In this document: positions 11,035 through 22,574 of the stretch, piece after piece | How the letters are laid out: the number at the start of each line of letters is the position of its first letter | Numbering within the stretch: position 1 is the stretch's first letter | NCBI RefSeq assembly: GCF_027943255.1 | Contig: NC_072892.1 | Span: forward strand, 34,123,792-34,187,791 | Source of the DNA: Anastrepha obliqua | Lineage: Eukaryota; Arthropoda; Insecta; Diptera; Tephritidae | Length of the DNA stretch: 64,000 nucleotides | Direction of reading: 5' to 3' | The notes under the pieces: generated by a model | What the model was told of the DNA's origin: nothing | Seen by the model: the letters and a program-made list of their open reading frames with translations, nothing else | The model's database searches: none | Made by a program: the position numbers and the translations under genes

Positions 11035-11670
11035 AAATGAAAAAATATTAAAAGAAAAGTTTTAAAAAATTAAAAAAATATGTAAAAAGAATTTTTTTAA
11101 ATTTAAAACAAGATGTAAAAAATTGGGAAAATTTACAAAGAAATTTAAAAATAGTTAAAAAATGTAATAAAAATATTCAGAAAAATTAAAAAAAAACTTA
11201 AAAAAGTATTAAACAAAAAATACTTAAAAACATAAAATAATAATAGTTATAAACAAAATTAAAAAAAAAAATTAAAAATATACGTCAAAACAATTTAAAA
11301 AATAATGAATAAAAATAATTATAAAAAAAATTAAAAAAAAAATTTAAAAAATACCTCAAAACAATTTAAAAAATAATAATTAAAAGTAAAAATCATAAAA
11401 AAAAAATAATTTTTTTTTTATTTAAAAAAATATTTAAAAAAAAAATACGTAAAAACATTTTAAAAAATAATTAAAAATAATAATAATTATAAAAAAAAAA
11501 ATCTAAAACAAAATTTTTTTTTTATTTAAAAAAAGCAAATTAAAAAAATTTAAAAAATAATCTATAAGAATTTTAAAAATTATAATAATACAAAAAAAAA
11601 CAAAAGTATACAAAAAATTAGAAAAATAAGAAAAAAATAAATAAATAAATAAGCTAAAAATTATAAAAAA
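11035..11670. repeat. A-rich low-complexity tract with about 75-95-bp repeating units
   Basis: Long A-rich sequence built of TTAAAAAAT-like words. Units with the core ACGTCAAAACAATTTAAAAA or a close variant recur near 11280, 11352 and 11447, so at least part is a degenerate minisatellite rather than random A-richness. Confidence 0.65.
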
Positions 11671-12046
11671 AAACGTTGTAGCAGTCGTTATATGGGGAAG
11701 ATTTAAAAGATCAGCAAAAAAAAAATCACAAAAATCAGCGCCACTTGATCCACTGAAACTTTCACTTCATTGCTTTGAAATTCAATGACTAATAAAATAC
11801 TCGAATTTTTTCTAGAAATGGGAAAAACATTCAGACTTTGTTCAACATTTCTAGATTTTTTTTTTGTTCAAAACGTTGTAAACTTGGATTCATATGATTT
11901 TTGTAGGAGAACCAGGTATTTGTGGATAAAACAATTATTAAAATGAAAAAAACAGAAAAGAAACAAAACGAAAAATCAAAAATGAATTGTTAAGATTTGC
12001 CAATAAGTCCCGGTGCTATAATTATTAAACGTACTGTGCGAAATTT

Positions 12047-12165
12047 CCTTTGGAGTCGGTTTAAAGCTGTAGGTTCCGCCATTTGTGGAACAACAGCAAG
12101 ACGCACGCCACAAATAGGATGAAAGGCTCTGCCAAACACCTAACAGAAACGTAGTATATGCGGCA
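12047..12165 (+). repeat. tRNA-derived SINE, copy 4 (3' fragment)
   Basis: Only the 3' half is present: GGAGTCGGTTTAAAGCTGTA, GCCATTTGTGGAACAACAGC, AAGACGCACGCCACAAATAG, then CTGCCAAACACCTAACAGAA. The tRNA-like head is missing. Confidence 0.75.
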
Positions 12166-12419
12166 ATTTTTTTTTTTAATACAATTAAAAATCTACTTAT
12201 AGATAATTATGCTATTTTTGTTCACAGAAGTGAAGTTGTATTCTCTTTTTTATTTGCAAGAATATCACGAATTTTTATTCGAATCGCTAACTTAAAACGA
12301 TAAATCGCAAAGTAAACAGCTATGCAGTGAATATCAAATTATACACGTATTTTTAATAATTACGCCCTACTGTAAACCCTGTTTATTTTCGATTAAGATT
12401 TTTCCCGAAAATATAATGT

Positions 12420-12690
12420 AGCTAGGTGGTGGATAGGTTAAATGGTTGAAGTGCCAGTCTGGCACTCCTCAAGTAGCACTAAAGCGCCGTTTTAATACCA
12501 TTATGAGACCTCTAACAGGCAGATATCTATAGCCAGCCAGAGCTGTCGATGTAATGGAGAAGATTGATGAGATCTAGGTTGGCGCATTGCCCCACACTGT
12601 CGAAGAAAGGAGTACCCAGTGATCTTAATCGTCTAGCTGCCAAACCCGGACATTTACAGAGAACAGTCCTCCTTGTTTGAAATGTAAATT
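12420..12690 (-). pseudogene. LINE ORF2 extreme C-terminus and 3' UTR
   Basis: The minus strand from about 12683 reads VLCKCPGLAARRLRSLGTPF, then FDSVGQCANLDLINLLHYID, then SSGWL-stop. This is the CPAL.RRR...LG.PFF tail of jockey/R1-type LINE ORF2, open over about 45 codons. About 110 bp of apparent 3' UTR follows down to 12420. The insertion is heavily 5'-truncated. It differs in sequence from the plus-strand LINE tail at 1.5-1.7 kb, so it is a different subfamily. No poly(A) run is obvious at its end. Confidence 0.75.
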
Positions 12691-12860
12691 TCATTTAGAT
12701 TAGATTATAATGAGGTTTGCGCATCGACCTCATGGTCCGTTCTGCCCTCTACTCTTCATAGTAACTCATCCAGATAGAGTTCCCTTATTAAGCTCACGAT
12801 AGAGCTGGGTTGGACTGAGCATATGTGCCTTACTTGTTGCTACAATGGCCGAGATTGGTC
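12691..12860. repeat. Probable second retroposon fragment next to the LINE tail
   Basis: GC-richer text beginning ATTAGATTAGATTATAATGA that reads unlike the AT-rich surroundings. It lacks coding similarity I can name. I treat it as a probable fragment of another repeat, on compositional grounds only. Confidence 0.3.
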
Positions 12861-14700
12861 AACTTTCTGGTATATTTCATTTACATTTTACTTTTTTCAG
12901 CTTTGCTTCTATTTTTGTTACCTTGAAAATTTTGGAAGCTAAACAAATTTCTTTCCAACCTCTTTCCCACTCTCTCACTTTATTCATTTTTTCCTCTAAA
13001 AAATAAGTTCTAAAGTAATTTTGCTTTTTACTTTCTCTTACACAGTATACATTTTTTTCTTTTTGTAAACAATATCTACATTTGTATGAATTTGCCAACC
13101 TTTTTCATGCGCTTTGGCGACATATTTCACTCTTATATTTTTAATCATTTTTTTATTTCCATTTTTTTTTACTTGCAGGTAAGCAAAGATGACGTAAACC
13201 TTTAATCCCGCTTAACGATTGTGCGTAAGTAAAAACATTGAGATTTAAAATTAAAAAAATAAAAAATAACAGTGACACATTCATCGATTTACTTATACAT
13301 TGACCCCGAAAGCGTCTGCGACACATGACAAGGCCATGAAATGCGTTTGTAAAGCAAAGGAAAGTAAATTGTTAAAAATAAATTTTGAATCATATGAAAA
13401 TTTCGAAGTAAAGTGAATTATCATCTTACTAGCGTGGAAGTATACTTCACTGGAACTTGCAAGCTCTGTAAGGAGAAAAGTGAAAACGCGAAACTTGCGC
13501 TGGTATCGTCCCCCTCAATGATGCGTAAGCGGGACAAACACCTGAGTGAAGATCTTTTTTAGGAGGAGGAAAAAAACTCTATAAAATAGGATAAATACTA
13601 GAATCTGTTGACGAAGTTAAGTTCAGAGAAATATTCTGAACTCGCGAAAAGATCCTTCAGGCACTGCGGCCATGATGCATGTGGCAAAGTGTACCAGGCA
13701 GCATATGGACATTCGTTTTTAGGACGCAGACAGTAATTTTTTTTTTTTGATTTTGTATTGATTTTGCCTCATTTTTCAAATTATATTTTCAAAAAACGAA
13801 ATTAAGGAAACTTCATATGCGTGTACATCAAACTGGCTGGCACAATTTGTATTATTACACTAACAAATTGAAATATACGAAAATCGCAATCACTTTTGCC
13901 AGTATTTTGTTCTACACTTGCTTAAAAATCAATTTACGAAACAATTTTGTTTTATTTAGGTTTTGTCAACATGTACGCTGAACCCCTCAAACCAAGCCAA
14001 ACCGCTCATTCATTTGTCATTCGAACAGTGCAAATTATGGTAGCAAAAAATCAATTTTTACATATGTTTGTTATAAAAAAATGTGTAAAAAACTTTATTT
14101 TTATTTAATAATTTAAACGTGCCGTTCATCATTTATGGCTGCAGTCAAAAAATACTAAAAAAATACATCAAAAAATTTGGTTCAAAATCTTGTTAATATT
14201 CTGCTGCGTCTGCCCACAAATCCAGATTTGCTGACGTTCACTGCTCTTTCGCAGCATCATTAAAATATTTTCTCTCTGTATCATATTTCCATATTAATAA
14301 ATTAATAATTATAATTACGTGTATATATACATTTTTATATATGTATATGTACTATATGCGTATAATTGGCGCACACAATATTTGTTATGTATTTGGCCGC
14401 GCTTCGCTTCCAAGTTGAGGTGTGCATTTTGAGGTTGTCTCGTATTCGAAATTTCCACTTTTTTCTGAACAAACTTTTTTTATTTAACAATTTATTTTGT
14501 CAATTTCGGTTGAAAATTTACTTGAAATACTATTAGATGTTTTTTTTCACAAAAAAATCCGGCTGGTATGGCTGCCTAAAGTAACCTTTATTAACATTTA
14601 AAAGGAAAATCGTATTTTACATTTTTTCATCGTATCGTCGAAGTCATCTTTATTAGCAATTGTTTTTTAATGAAAAATGGGGTATACGAGCCATATATAA
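12861..14700. other. Gene-free AT-rich stretch
   Basis: No coding similarity or element ends were found. There are short T-runs and an alternating TATATG patch at 14320-14350. Confidence 0.5.
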
Positions 14701-15185
14701 CGGGTGTTTGTTTTAGTTACACGAGAGCTGTCTATATCGATCAACTATAGTTTGACAGCTGAGAATGGCAAACTGTGTTGACGTTTCTGTTCAGTAAAGT
14801 TTGGCAAGTCATGAACGCTTCCATGTTGTGGAAATTTACTTTGAAAACAAAAAAAAAAAGTATTGAAAAAGACGCCGGCTAGTCGATTCGGCGTCATTCT
14901 GCATTTGTTGGCCTTTGTCCTTCAACTACGTGAGAAGTTTTACATAAGGATCTTGGCTTGCGTGCTAACGAAGCTGTATGCTCGTGCAAGAATTGAATCG
15001 AAATGACCATCTCTTGGGTCGCATTTTTGCGGATTGAATGGATTTTGATTTATTATTGAGATTTATTCGAAAAAGGAGTCGAAAATTGGATTGATCGAAT
15101 GAACCATGGACCTCGTAGCCGCGGCGGACACATGCCGAATTTCATATTCAGGAAAAAAATGCCATGAAATTATCTATGTATTGAC
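14701..15185 (+). pseudogene. Internally deleted IS630/mariner-like transposase relic
   Basis: It begins with a terminal sequence GGGTGTTTGTTTTAGTTACA after TATAAC, then a start near 14811 with VVEIYFENKKKSIEK, the first helix typical of arthropod mariner-like transposases (V.IYFEN..S). A later block reads CKNLNRNDHLL-like text near 14980. After a large gap the C-terminus is present near 15080-15165: VENWIDRMNHGPRSRGGHMP then NFIFRKK. The central catalytic region with the DDE/D residues is missing. It is not the rosa copy at 4.9 kb: the C-terminal sequence differs. Frames shift and no function is possible. Confidence 0.6.
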
Positions 15186-15189
15186 GCCT

Positions 15190-15400
15190 GCACCCTTTAT
15201 TGGGTATTTGGCCGAACTCCTCCTTCAATTTATGATGCGCGTCTTGATGTTTTTCGAAAAATGTGGGGACATACAGTTTTAAGCTGAACTTTGAACGGCA
15301 GATGGTTTTATATCAGGAACTGTTTCATGGCCGAAAGTTACACTCGGAGGTTTGGCATTGCTTGCCGAGACGCTATTAGAGAATATTTTTTTTCTTACTT
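15190..15400 (-). repeat. tRNA-derived SINE, copy 5 (3' portion)
   Basis: In reverse orientation: GGCCGAACTCCTCCTTCAAT, ATGATGCGCGTCTTGATGTT, CAGTTTTAAGCTGAACTTTG, CGGCAGATGGTTTTA, and CACTCGGAGGTTTGGCATTG. These correspond in order to the tail, core and GGCAATGGCAAAC blocks of copy 3. It abuts the transposase relic on its left. Confidence 0.75.
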
Positions 15401-15729
15401 GAAAATGAAATGAAATTGAAATTATCTGTCAGATCAAAATAAAAAAATTCATTGCAACAATATTTCTGTTGTCTGTTATCAGTTTTAGTTCGAACGCTCT
15501 TGAAAACACAACCTTTATTTTAAAATTCCAATAGTTCCGCGGGCGACTAAAGGGCCACTTAATAAAAAAGCCTTAATAAGTAAGAAAACACAGATTACTT
15601 ATTATTGAAGCTTTTTGATAACAGTTAGCGTCAAAAAAAAGTATACACCACATGTTGGTAAGTTTTGATCATTTATTTTTTTTTTATTTCAGCTATTTTG
15701 GTTATAAAAACATCGTTCATTGTGCCACA

Positions 15730-15905
15730 AAATCCATATCATGCACAGTTTTCAACTTTTTAATCAGAATTTCTAAAAAAATTTTGAGTACGCAGTTTTT
15801 TAGTCTAATAATTTTTGATTGAATAAAGGACCAGTTTCAAGTTATTCAAAAATCGCGTTGATTTTTTAAATTTTTTTTGCCGAGTATGTTAAGTGTTTTC
15901 CTCCA
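15730..15905 (-). repeat. Dispersed fold-back repeat, reverse arm (copy a)
   Basis: Carries the family core in reverse orientation: GAGTACGCAGTTTTTTAG, a stretch ending CCAGTTTCAAGTTATTCAAA, and AATCGCGTTGATTTTTTAAA. See 50990-51480 for the fold-back arrangement. Confidence 0.6.
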
Positions 15906-15964
15906 TATAACAAATGCTCGAAATTTTGCGCGCTCAGAGTTAAAAAACATCAAAATAAATAAGC

Positions 15965-16022
15965 ATTTGGTGTTAGATGTTTCGCCGAGTTCCTCCTCCT
16001 ATTTGTGACGTGCGTCTTCACG
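15965..16022 (-). repeat. tRNA-derived SINE, copy 6 (tail fragment)
   Basis: About 55 bp matching the reversed 3' tail: TTCGCCGAGTTCCTCCTCCT then ATTTGTGACGTGCGTCTTCA. Confidence 0.6.
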
Positions 16023-17365
16023 TTTGTTTTTATTCGGACTTACCGAAAAAAAAAAAAAAAAGAAACAAAAAAATATGTTTATTAGTTAAAAGTGGATTTG
16101 CCGCTTTGACATGAACTACGAAAACTTTAGTCCGAAAAAATGAAAATTTTAAAATATTTTTTAATGGTTAATTAAAAAGTTTTAAATATTAGTTAGCAAT
16201 AATGTTGTTTCATGCTACAAAGACACATGTGTGGAATAAGCCGTCGTAAACATTTTAGCCCGATCGGATTAGCCTTTCTTTCCATGTGAACCTAGTCGTT
16301 CGTTATTTCGCGAAAAACGTCTTTAAAATTAAAATTAACGTTCTGAGTGCTCGAGACGCTTACATTGGTTTTCAAACTGTACTTTCTCCTTTTTGCCATC
16401 ATTTTCCCGAATAGTTCTACAAATGTTTTCCATAAGAATTTACACTTTTTAGCAAAATTATTTTTTGGAAAATTTCCTTGGTACTTAACCCCTTAAATGC
16501 CTCCGAATGACAGACACTCATAGCTGTGAGTTCCATTGCCTACCACTACATTACGAGGGTTGCTCGCTATTCGAAAAAAAATCTTTTTACCATCATTGAA
16601 TGCCCACAGTTGGCGTGAAACTCCGGACCAATCGTCGACTGTGGTAGTCACGCTCACAGTATTCGACTACAGCGGCCGCTAAATTTTATTTAATGCGTCA
16701 TTTAGTCGTTTATGTGTGTAAGGTCATTTCAGAGGTAATTGAATTACAGAACAAAGGTGAAAAAAAAATTAAACAAAATAAATAAAATGAAAACAAAACA
16801 GCCCAAATTCTTAGGAGGTAGGTGTAAATTTATATATTTTTCGTTTAATAATTTACATTTTTTATGTTAATTGCATTTCACATAAATGAAAGGTTCCAAA
16901 ATTAATTGACTCTTAAACGATTGTATATCAACACTTACTTCTAATTTATTATTTAAGCTTAGACGGTTTTTTTTTGGTTGTGTTTTTTGTTCTTCTTTTT
17001 TGTCATACTTGTAAATCACAGTCAAGAAGGGTAATAAATTTAAAATTTATTTAATGATTGTAGGCGAATGCAATAACACTGCGTGAAATTGAGATGAGTC
17101 AGTTAATTTTATTGCTGGCAATAATTTTACAAATGGCCGTAATGCAAGGATAAAAATATTGATGCACTCGTAAAGCAAAAACAGCTGTCAAAGGGAGAGA
17201 GAGAGGAGTGTGCAGGGCGTGATACTATTATTTTTGCATTTCATATACCGCAAAATTATTTGGTGGTTCAAAGCTTAGAACCAAAAAGCAGGTATGCAAA
17301 ATATTTGAAAATTTCTAAGCGAGGATAATTTTTTGGCGGTTACCAAAAAGCGACCAAAGAGTTAA
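16023..17365. other. Gene-free stretch
   Basis: No coding region recognised. GC-richer text at 16495-16680 (around GCCTCCGAATGACAGACACT) may be a worn SINE-like fragment, but the match is too weak to call. Confidence 0.4.
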
Positions 17366-18000
17366 TGTGCTTTATTGTAGAAAATTGTCAACACCGCATG
17401 CGAAGAAAAACAAACAAATTTCCGAAAGAAAACGCGATGTTTGAGGGACTTCCAACTAGCACTTTGTTATACTAAAACTTAATGGGCTATAAAAAACTGC
17501 TTCTCCAGAAGTCCCCTAGAGATACTGGTTAAAAAGTTGTTCACCTAACTATAAGTAAGTGAATTTTCTAAGATTTTGTTATAGTAAAATTTAATGGACT
17601 ATAAAACTGCTTATCCCGAAGTTCCCTAAAGATACGGGTTAAATAGTTGTTCACCCAACTATAAGTAAGTGAATTTGTTTTCATATGCAGCACATGTTCG
17701 GAACTTGTTTGTGAAGAAGAAAATTGTCAACATCGCATGCAAAAAAAAAAAAAAAATGTCAAAAATCAATGCGATTTTTGAGCGACTTCAAACTAACTTT
17801 CTCCTACGAAAATTGAACGGGTTATATAACTGCTTATCCAGAAGCTTTCTAAAAATTCTGGTTAAAAAATTTTTAATTTTGATGAGAAGTTTTTGAAATT
17901 TGGTAAATTTTGCGCAAGGTCTGGAACTTTGATTTATCTTATTTTTGTTCTAGAATTAACTATATTCTTATAAAAACTATGCGAATAAAAATTTAGCATG
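17366..18000 (+). repeat. Dispersed fold-back repeat, forward arm, three tandem units (copies b-d)
   Basis: Three successive partial units share AATTGTCAACACCGCATGC (first and third), a TAATGGGCTATAAAA/ACTGCTT block at about 17481, 17591 and 17818, and CTATAAGTAAGTGAATTT at about 17550 and 17660. Units one and two are near-identical over about 120 bp (17465-17565 and 17575-17675), a fairly recent tandem duplication. The third is more diverged. Confidence 0.7.
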
Positions 18001-18945
18001 AAAAATATTAAAATATATTTTTATTTATATACCTTTTGATGGGGGAACTTCTAATAAGGGAAATTGGTACAAATGACGCGAGAATTTGTAAAATGATGTG
18101 CTTACGTCTGCCTCTTCGCCTTCTTGATGGGCTGTAAAACTACGGTGTCTACAATGCGAGTTTTTCTGCCTTTTCTACTTTCTTTATATTAAATATTGGT
18201 CCCGTTCTACGGCACTCTGTGTCCACTCTTAAAGGGTGGCCTAGGCAGTAAAAAGCGACAGAAGTCGGTAAAAAAGGTATTAATAAAATCTACACTTTAT
18301 TCAAAGAGTGCTAGTCCAATGTGGCAAATATTAATTTAACAATTTTATTCCATCGCGCAGCGCTCGCATTTACATGTAAAGCATATACATGTAAAGGGGT
18401 TTCCAATAAGTGCGGACTAAAATGAAATAAACAGGCTGTGTATGAGGTGTTAGCGAATTTTATATATTTTTTTTATTTTTGTAATTTTTTTTATTTTATT
18501 TTAAAGTCCATGTATGGAATATGTCGTCATTGAAATGTCCGCCATGTCTTCTCATAGCGGCACAGCCAGTCAATAGCGACCCATCCCTAATGGCAGCCCC
18601 TTTATATGCAGTCGTACTGATTTATATGAGAATTTTCAATTCAGTGCTTCATTACAAATTTTTCATTTTGTGTTTATTGCTATTCATTCCGAACCGTTAT
18701 TTTGTTTTATGTTTTACACTCTGCATTGTTCAGTCGCTCAATGTGCAAAATTTAATTAAAAAATCATTTTAATTGAAAGCAAAATGAAGTTAATTGACAT
18801 TTGTATGTATATTTTTGACATTTGTTGCACGCATACACAATGACGATTGGATGATGATTATGCTGGTCAAGCGGCTGGCCAGCAGACGATGATTCAGTTA
18901 TGTATTTATGGCAGCTGGTCGGAAGTAATAGATGGGTGATGGACA
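18001..18945. other. Gene-free stretch
   Basis: No coding similarity. GGGGTTTCCAATAAGTGCGG at about 18397 looks like a worn transposon terminus but has no partner that I can find. Confidence 0.4.
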
Positions 18946-19270
18946 CAGTGGCGGATCAAAACGAAAAGAAAGAGTGGCGCGCCGCCTTCTTGCATAACTC
19001 AACGAAGTGTTTAATTAACTGTAGCTCAGGATAGGGGAGATCGAGTAGGATCGAGAGCGTAGGATCGAATGAAAATAGTCGTTCTTGGTTATCAAACATT
19101 TTTATTAATACGTTATTTCTTACCTTATTTGAATATATAATGAGTGGGACTCTAACGCTAATCAATGAAATCAAGCGGGTTTGCGCCACTGTGGCTCTTA
19201 CATCTTTTTTAATGCCTTTCAAATATGAAAAAAAGTTTTCACGCTTGCAATTTATGGTATCCAAACCAAG
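18946..19270 (-). pseudogene. hAT transposase C-terminal dimerisation region, relic
   Basis: The minus strand 19264-18956 is open and reads CKRENFFSYLKGIKKDVRAT then VAQTRLISLISVRVPLI. This resembles the hAT C-terminal dimerisation motif (ER.FS.LK.IK..LR.TM.Q.RL..LA.LSI), with the key Glu-Arg pair changed. Just beyond the stop, at 18946, the sequence CAGTGGCGGATC is a common hAT terminus. A possible partner end, CCGCCCCTG, lies at 20048-20056. The flanking 8-mers (GATGGACA and GTTGGAAT) match only in part, so the right boundary is unproven. The catalytic region is not visible, so this is a non-functional deletion derivative. Confidence 0.6.
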
Positions 19271-19339
19271 TAGAGTTACGGTAGAACATAAGGTGGCTTC
19301 TTTTGGATCTCTTTGAAATCACGATAATGAGTTCGATTT

Positions 19340-20140
19340 TAATGTGGTCTGTTGGGTAAATCCGTCCCTTGCTGGAATATAATCATTTTTTTTAAATGCA
19401 GGAAATGGAGTTTTTCAATAAGAAGATAAAAAATAAAGATAAATTAAATTAAACAAATAAAAATAACAAAATTAATATAAAAAATAGAAAAAAAATATTG
19501 AAAAAAATTAAAAAAAATAAAAAAAAAATTAAAAAAAAAATAATTAAAAAAATAATATATATAAACTAAATAAATAACAAGAATTAAAAAAATAAAAACT
19601 TTCTGTGTCTTTAAAAAAAACTATAATTTTCTTTGTTGTTAATTTCTGTGTGCCTTTAAAAAACCTGTAATTTTCATCCAATTTAAAGCTTTGTGTAGAG
19701 CAAAGTTTTTAGTTATGCCGCTCTAGGTTGTTGCTCTCCATGTTCTCTGCGTTTTTTTTTTTGTGTAAATGCAGGAAGTCGACTTTTTCCAAGCATGAAT
19801 GGAGTTTATTGGTTTTTTATTCTCATTTTTTCTCTCGATTTACATGATTTTAAGTCTCTAGGAAATTGAGAAAAAGTCTATAAAATTCTTTGACATAGCA
19901 AGCAACTCGCGAAGGCTTTGTTGGTTTCTGTGTGACTGTAATTTTTATCCAATTTAAAGCTTTGTGTAGAGCAAAGTTCGAAGTTTTGCCGCACCTGAAA
20001 ATATGCCGCCCAAGGCTGCTGCTCCTCATGTTGTCTGTTCAGTAGTTCCGCCCCTGGTTGGAATAAAAACTTTTTTGTTAATGCAGGAAATCGATTTTTT
20101 CCAGGCGTGAATGAAGTTTATTGTTTTTGTTTTTTTTTTC
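19340..20140. repeat. Locally repeated segments with an A-rich tract
   Basis: Two direct copies (about 19640-19810 and 19925-20140) share TCCAATTTAAAGCTTTGTGT, AGAGCAAAGTT, ATGCAGGAA(A/G)TCGA with TTTTTCCA, and GCGTGAATGAAGTTTATTG or a close variant. A third piece (19360-19425) has the TTGCTGGAATA and AATGCAGGAAATGGAG parts. An A-rich low-complexity tract occupies 19420-19600. This looks like tandem duplication of one host segment around the hAT relic. Confidence 0.6.
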
Positions 20141-21340
20141 TTTTCTTCTTTTTTTAATTTACTCTATTTTTCCCTATGCCTACGTCTGGGCAGCTTATTA
20201 ATGAAAATATGTCTCGAACTGATGAGTTAGCGTTCGCATTTTCCTGAACGAGCTACTGGTGGAAAGGCAATGAACGCTTTGTTGAAGCGCATAAAACTTA
20301 TTTCCACCGTTTTTGGCCACGCATGCTGAGTGGTGCTAAGTTCTCGTAACTACTTTAAAACCAAAATTTTATCTAAACTGTTTTTATGGCATTAACAAAA
20401 GCTAAACTCATCATAAAACAGTTGTAAAGAAAGAAGTTACTAAAAAGTAAATGAAAGCAAGGCGTAATACTAGAAAGGTATACGTATCTACTTATGTATA
20501 TATACAGACACATGAGAACAAATCAGCTAAAAATAATAATTAGCGTTTAAAGCAAAGCGAGGAATAATCTTGAAGGTCACTGACATTTGACGTTTTATGC
20601 ACACTACCAGCCACCGGCCAGCAGCCTCTAGTTGCGACTCAGAACCGACTGTGCACGGTTTGACATCTCAATGATCTCGCCAAGAACGTGCCGAGGTTCT
20701 TAATTTTTGGTTTTTTGTTTTTGACTTCCTTCTTGTTTTTTTTGTGTGGTTTTTTGTTGCTCTGCACTCTAATCACTATTTTGCAGATGTTTGAAAAATA
20801 GCCGAAGAGGTGTAAATGCTGCTCATGAGGCGCAGATTGGCAATATATTGGGTATATATTTATACATTTGTATATTGTAAATCATATTGGTGGCTTAGAA
20901 TATGTGAGAATGACGAGAAAGATTAACAAGTAAGTTAAGCTACTTAAATATTTAATTACCGTTATAAACATTAGTGCGAACATATAGCAAATTGTTAAAT
21001 ATAATTTGAGCAAAGTTGATTGACAAGAATTATACTCGTATGCATACATACATGCGGTATTTTGAATGGGAAGTTAGTTGAAATCACATACTTTTCGATT
21101 ACTCGCTGAGTCAGTCAGAAGATATGAATACTGATTTAAATTTTGGTCACCATGGTTTGGTGTAGATGACTAATGCACTCCACGCGGTTTGCTCGCAAAT
21201 TTAGTCTTAAAGTTTTCCCCATATTTCGAAGATTTCTTTGTGGAAGATTAAAGCTTATCCGTTAAGGTCAAACTGGACAGTCGACGATGCCATAACAACA
21301 CTGAAAATAAACGAAAGTGTATGGACTATTATTCTCTTTT
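20141..21340. other. Gene-free stretch
   Basis: No coding similarity or element ends recognised in this AT-rich segment. Confidence 0.5.
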
Positions 21341-21360
21341 GTAGAGATTCTATTCTAAGA

Positions 21361-21925
21361 TTAATTAGCTTTACGATTTTGAAAGAATAAAATTAATGTG
21401 ACCACTGAACGAAAATTTCGTATCAAATAAAGCTCTAAGATCCTTAAACTCTTTAACACTTTGCAGGATGTGTTAAAAATGTATTGACACCTCAAAAATT
21501 TGAAATGAAAACATTTTCTAATATTCAAAGACAGACGCGACTTCTTGCTACACCCCTGATGAAGATTGTTCAAGTCGAGTTGCAACTTCTGAGCATCCAC
21601 TGCATCTTTAATAGATGGGCAAAATTTTAAATAATCCGCGAAGAGCTAGAAATTAGAAAAATAAAACATTTGCTTATGTCATTGATAAAAATGGCATAAA
21701 GAAGTGGCCCTAAGATGCGCCTTTGGGGCACTCGCAAAGTAGCAACAAAGTAGTTCGATAAAACTATATCAATTTTTACCACACACCGTCTGTCCGTCAA
21801 ATATGACTTAAGCCATTGCAGAAAGGTGGAGCGAAAGCCCAAGCAAGCCAACTTGTTTACTAAAACCTCATGCGACACTTTGTCAAATGCCTTAGAGAAG
21901 TCAGTGTAGACGCAATCAATTTGAA
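21361..21925 (-). pseudogene. Jockey/CR1-like LINE reverse transcriptase, catalytic part (fragment 1 of 2)
   Basis: The minus strand reads VYTDFSKAFDKVSHEVLVNK (motif A with its first Asp), then LACLGFRSTFLQWLKSYLTD, then RVPQRRILGPLLYAIFINDI (motif B, usual GVPQGSILGPLLF). After a frameshift comes LFADYLKFCPSIKDAVDAQK (motif C, FADD changed to FADY, so one catalytic Asp is lost), then SRLSLNIRKC. The 5' continuation lies at 23167-23450, separated by two later insertions. The lineage (FSKAFD, INDI) is distinct from the RTE-like pieces at 1.9 and 7 kb. Inactive. Confidence 0.8.
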
Positions 21926-22572
21926 GTGATTTTTTTTTTTTTTTGTTTTTTATTTTCCTTGTTCACTCCTCTCGGAAGCATAGGGCTTCGACAAGACTTG
22001 TCTTGCGTTGGTTTCGTTAATCTATTTGATTTCTGACAGGGTAGGTGATTAGCCTGCCGCTACCAGTCCTAAGTGGTGGAAATGCCCACCTGTCGTTGTT
22101 TAGGAACAAAGTCTTCCTACTGCTAGGAGCGCCATCTGTGTTTCGCACTTTTCTGGCAAAAGGATCGCACAGATGGTTGAGGATTTCGCTAAATTTTGCG
22201 TGTCTGCGCTATTACCGCGATTGCCCGCTTTCTCTTGCTGGCGGCACTCATGCAATGTGCAACTATTTGTATTTGCTTGTTTTTAGCAGCCACAATGCAA
22301 ATAATGCGCTGACTATTGTGCGGGAGTAAGGATAGGAAGGATAAGGTCTTGGGCTTGGGGAATGAGATTTGGTTTTTTTTTTTTGGTTTGTTTTCGAAAC
22401 AGCGAAGTAGGAAAATTTGGAAAATTTTGAGAACTGTGCCCCCCTCTGGGATGGCAAGCTAGTGCACTTACGCTAGCCTACCGCGGCGCAAAACCATGTC
22501 GGTTTCGGTTAATTAAAAACTTAACCGCAAAATACATTTTGTCCTTTTCAATGCATGCAAACAATTTAGAGA
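21926..22572 (-). mobile_element. Probable retroposon 3' end inserted into the LINE
   Basis: A T-run at 21930-21945 adjoins GC-richer sequence that in reverse reads CTATGCTTCCGAGAGGAGTG then AACAAGGAAAATAAAAAAC, that is, a 3' UTR with poly(A) for a minus-strand retroposon. It interrupts the reverse transcriptase exactly upstream of motif A and so is younger than that LINE. The block around 22040-22110 (GGTGATTAGCCTGCCGCTAC) has no coding similarity I can name. The upstream boundary is uncertain; I place it at the Tigger-like element. Confidence 0.5.
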
Positions 22573-22574
22573 TA

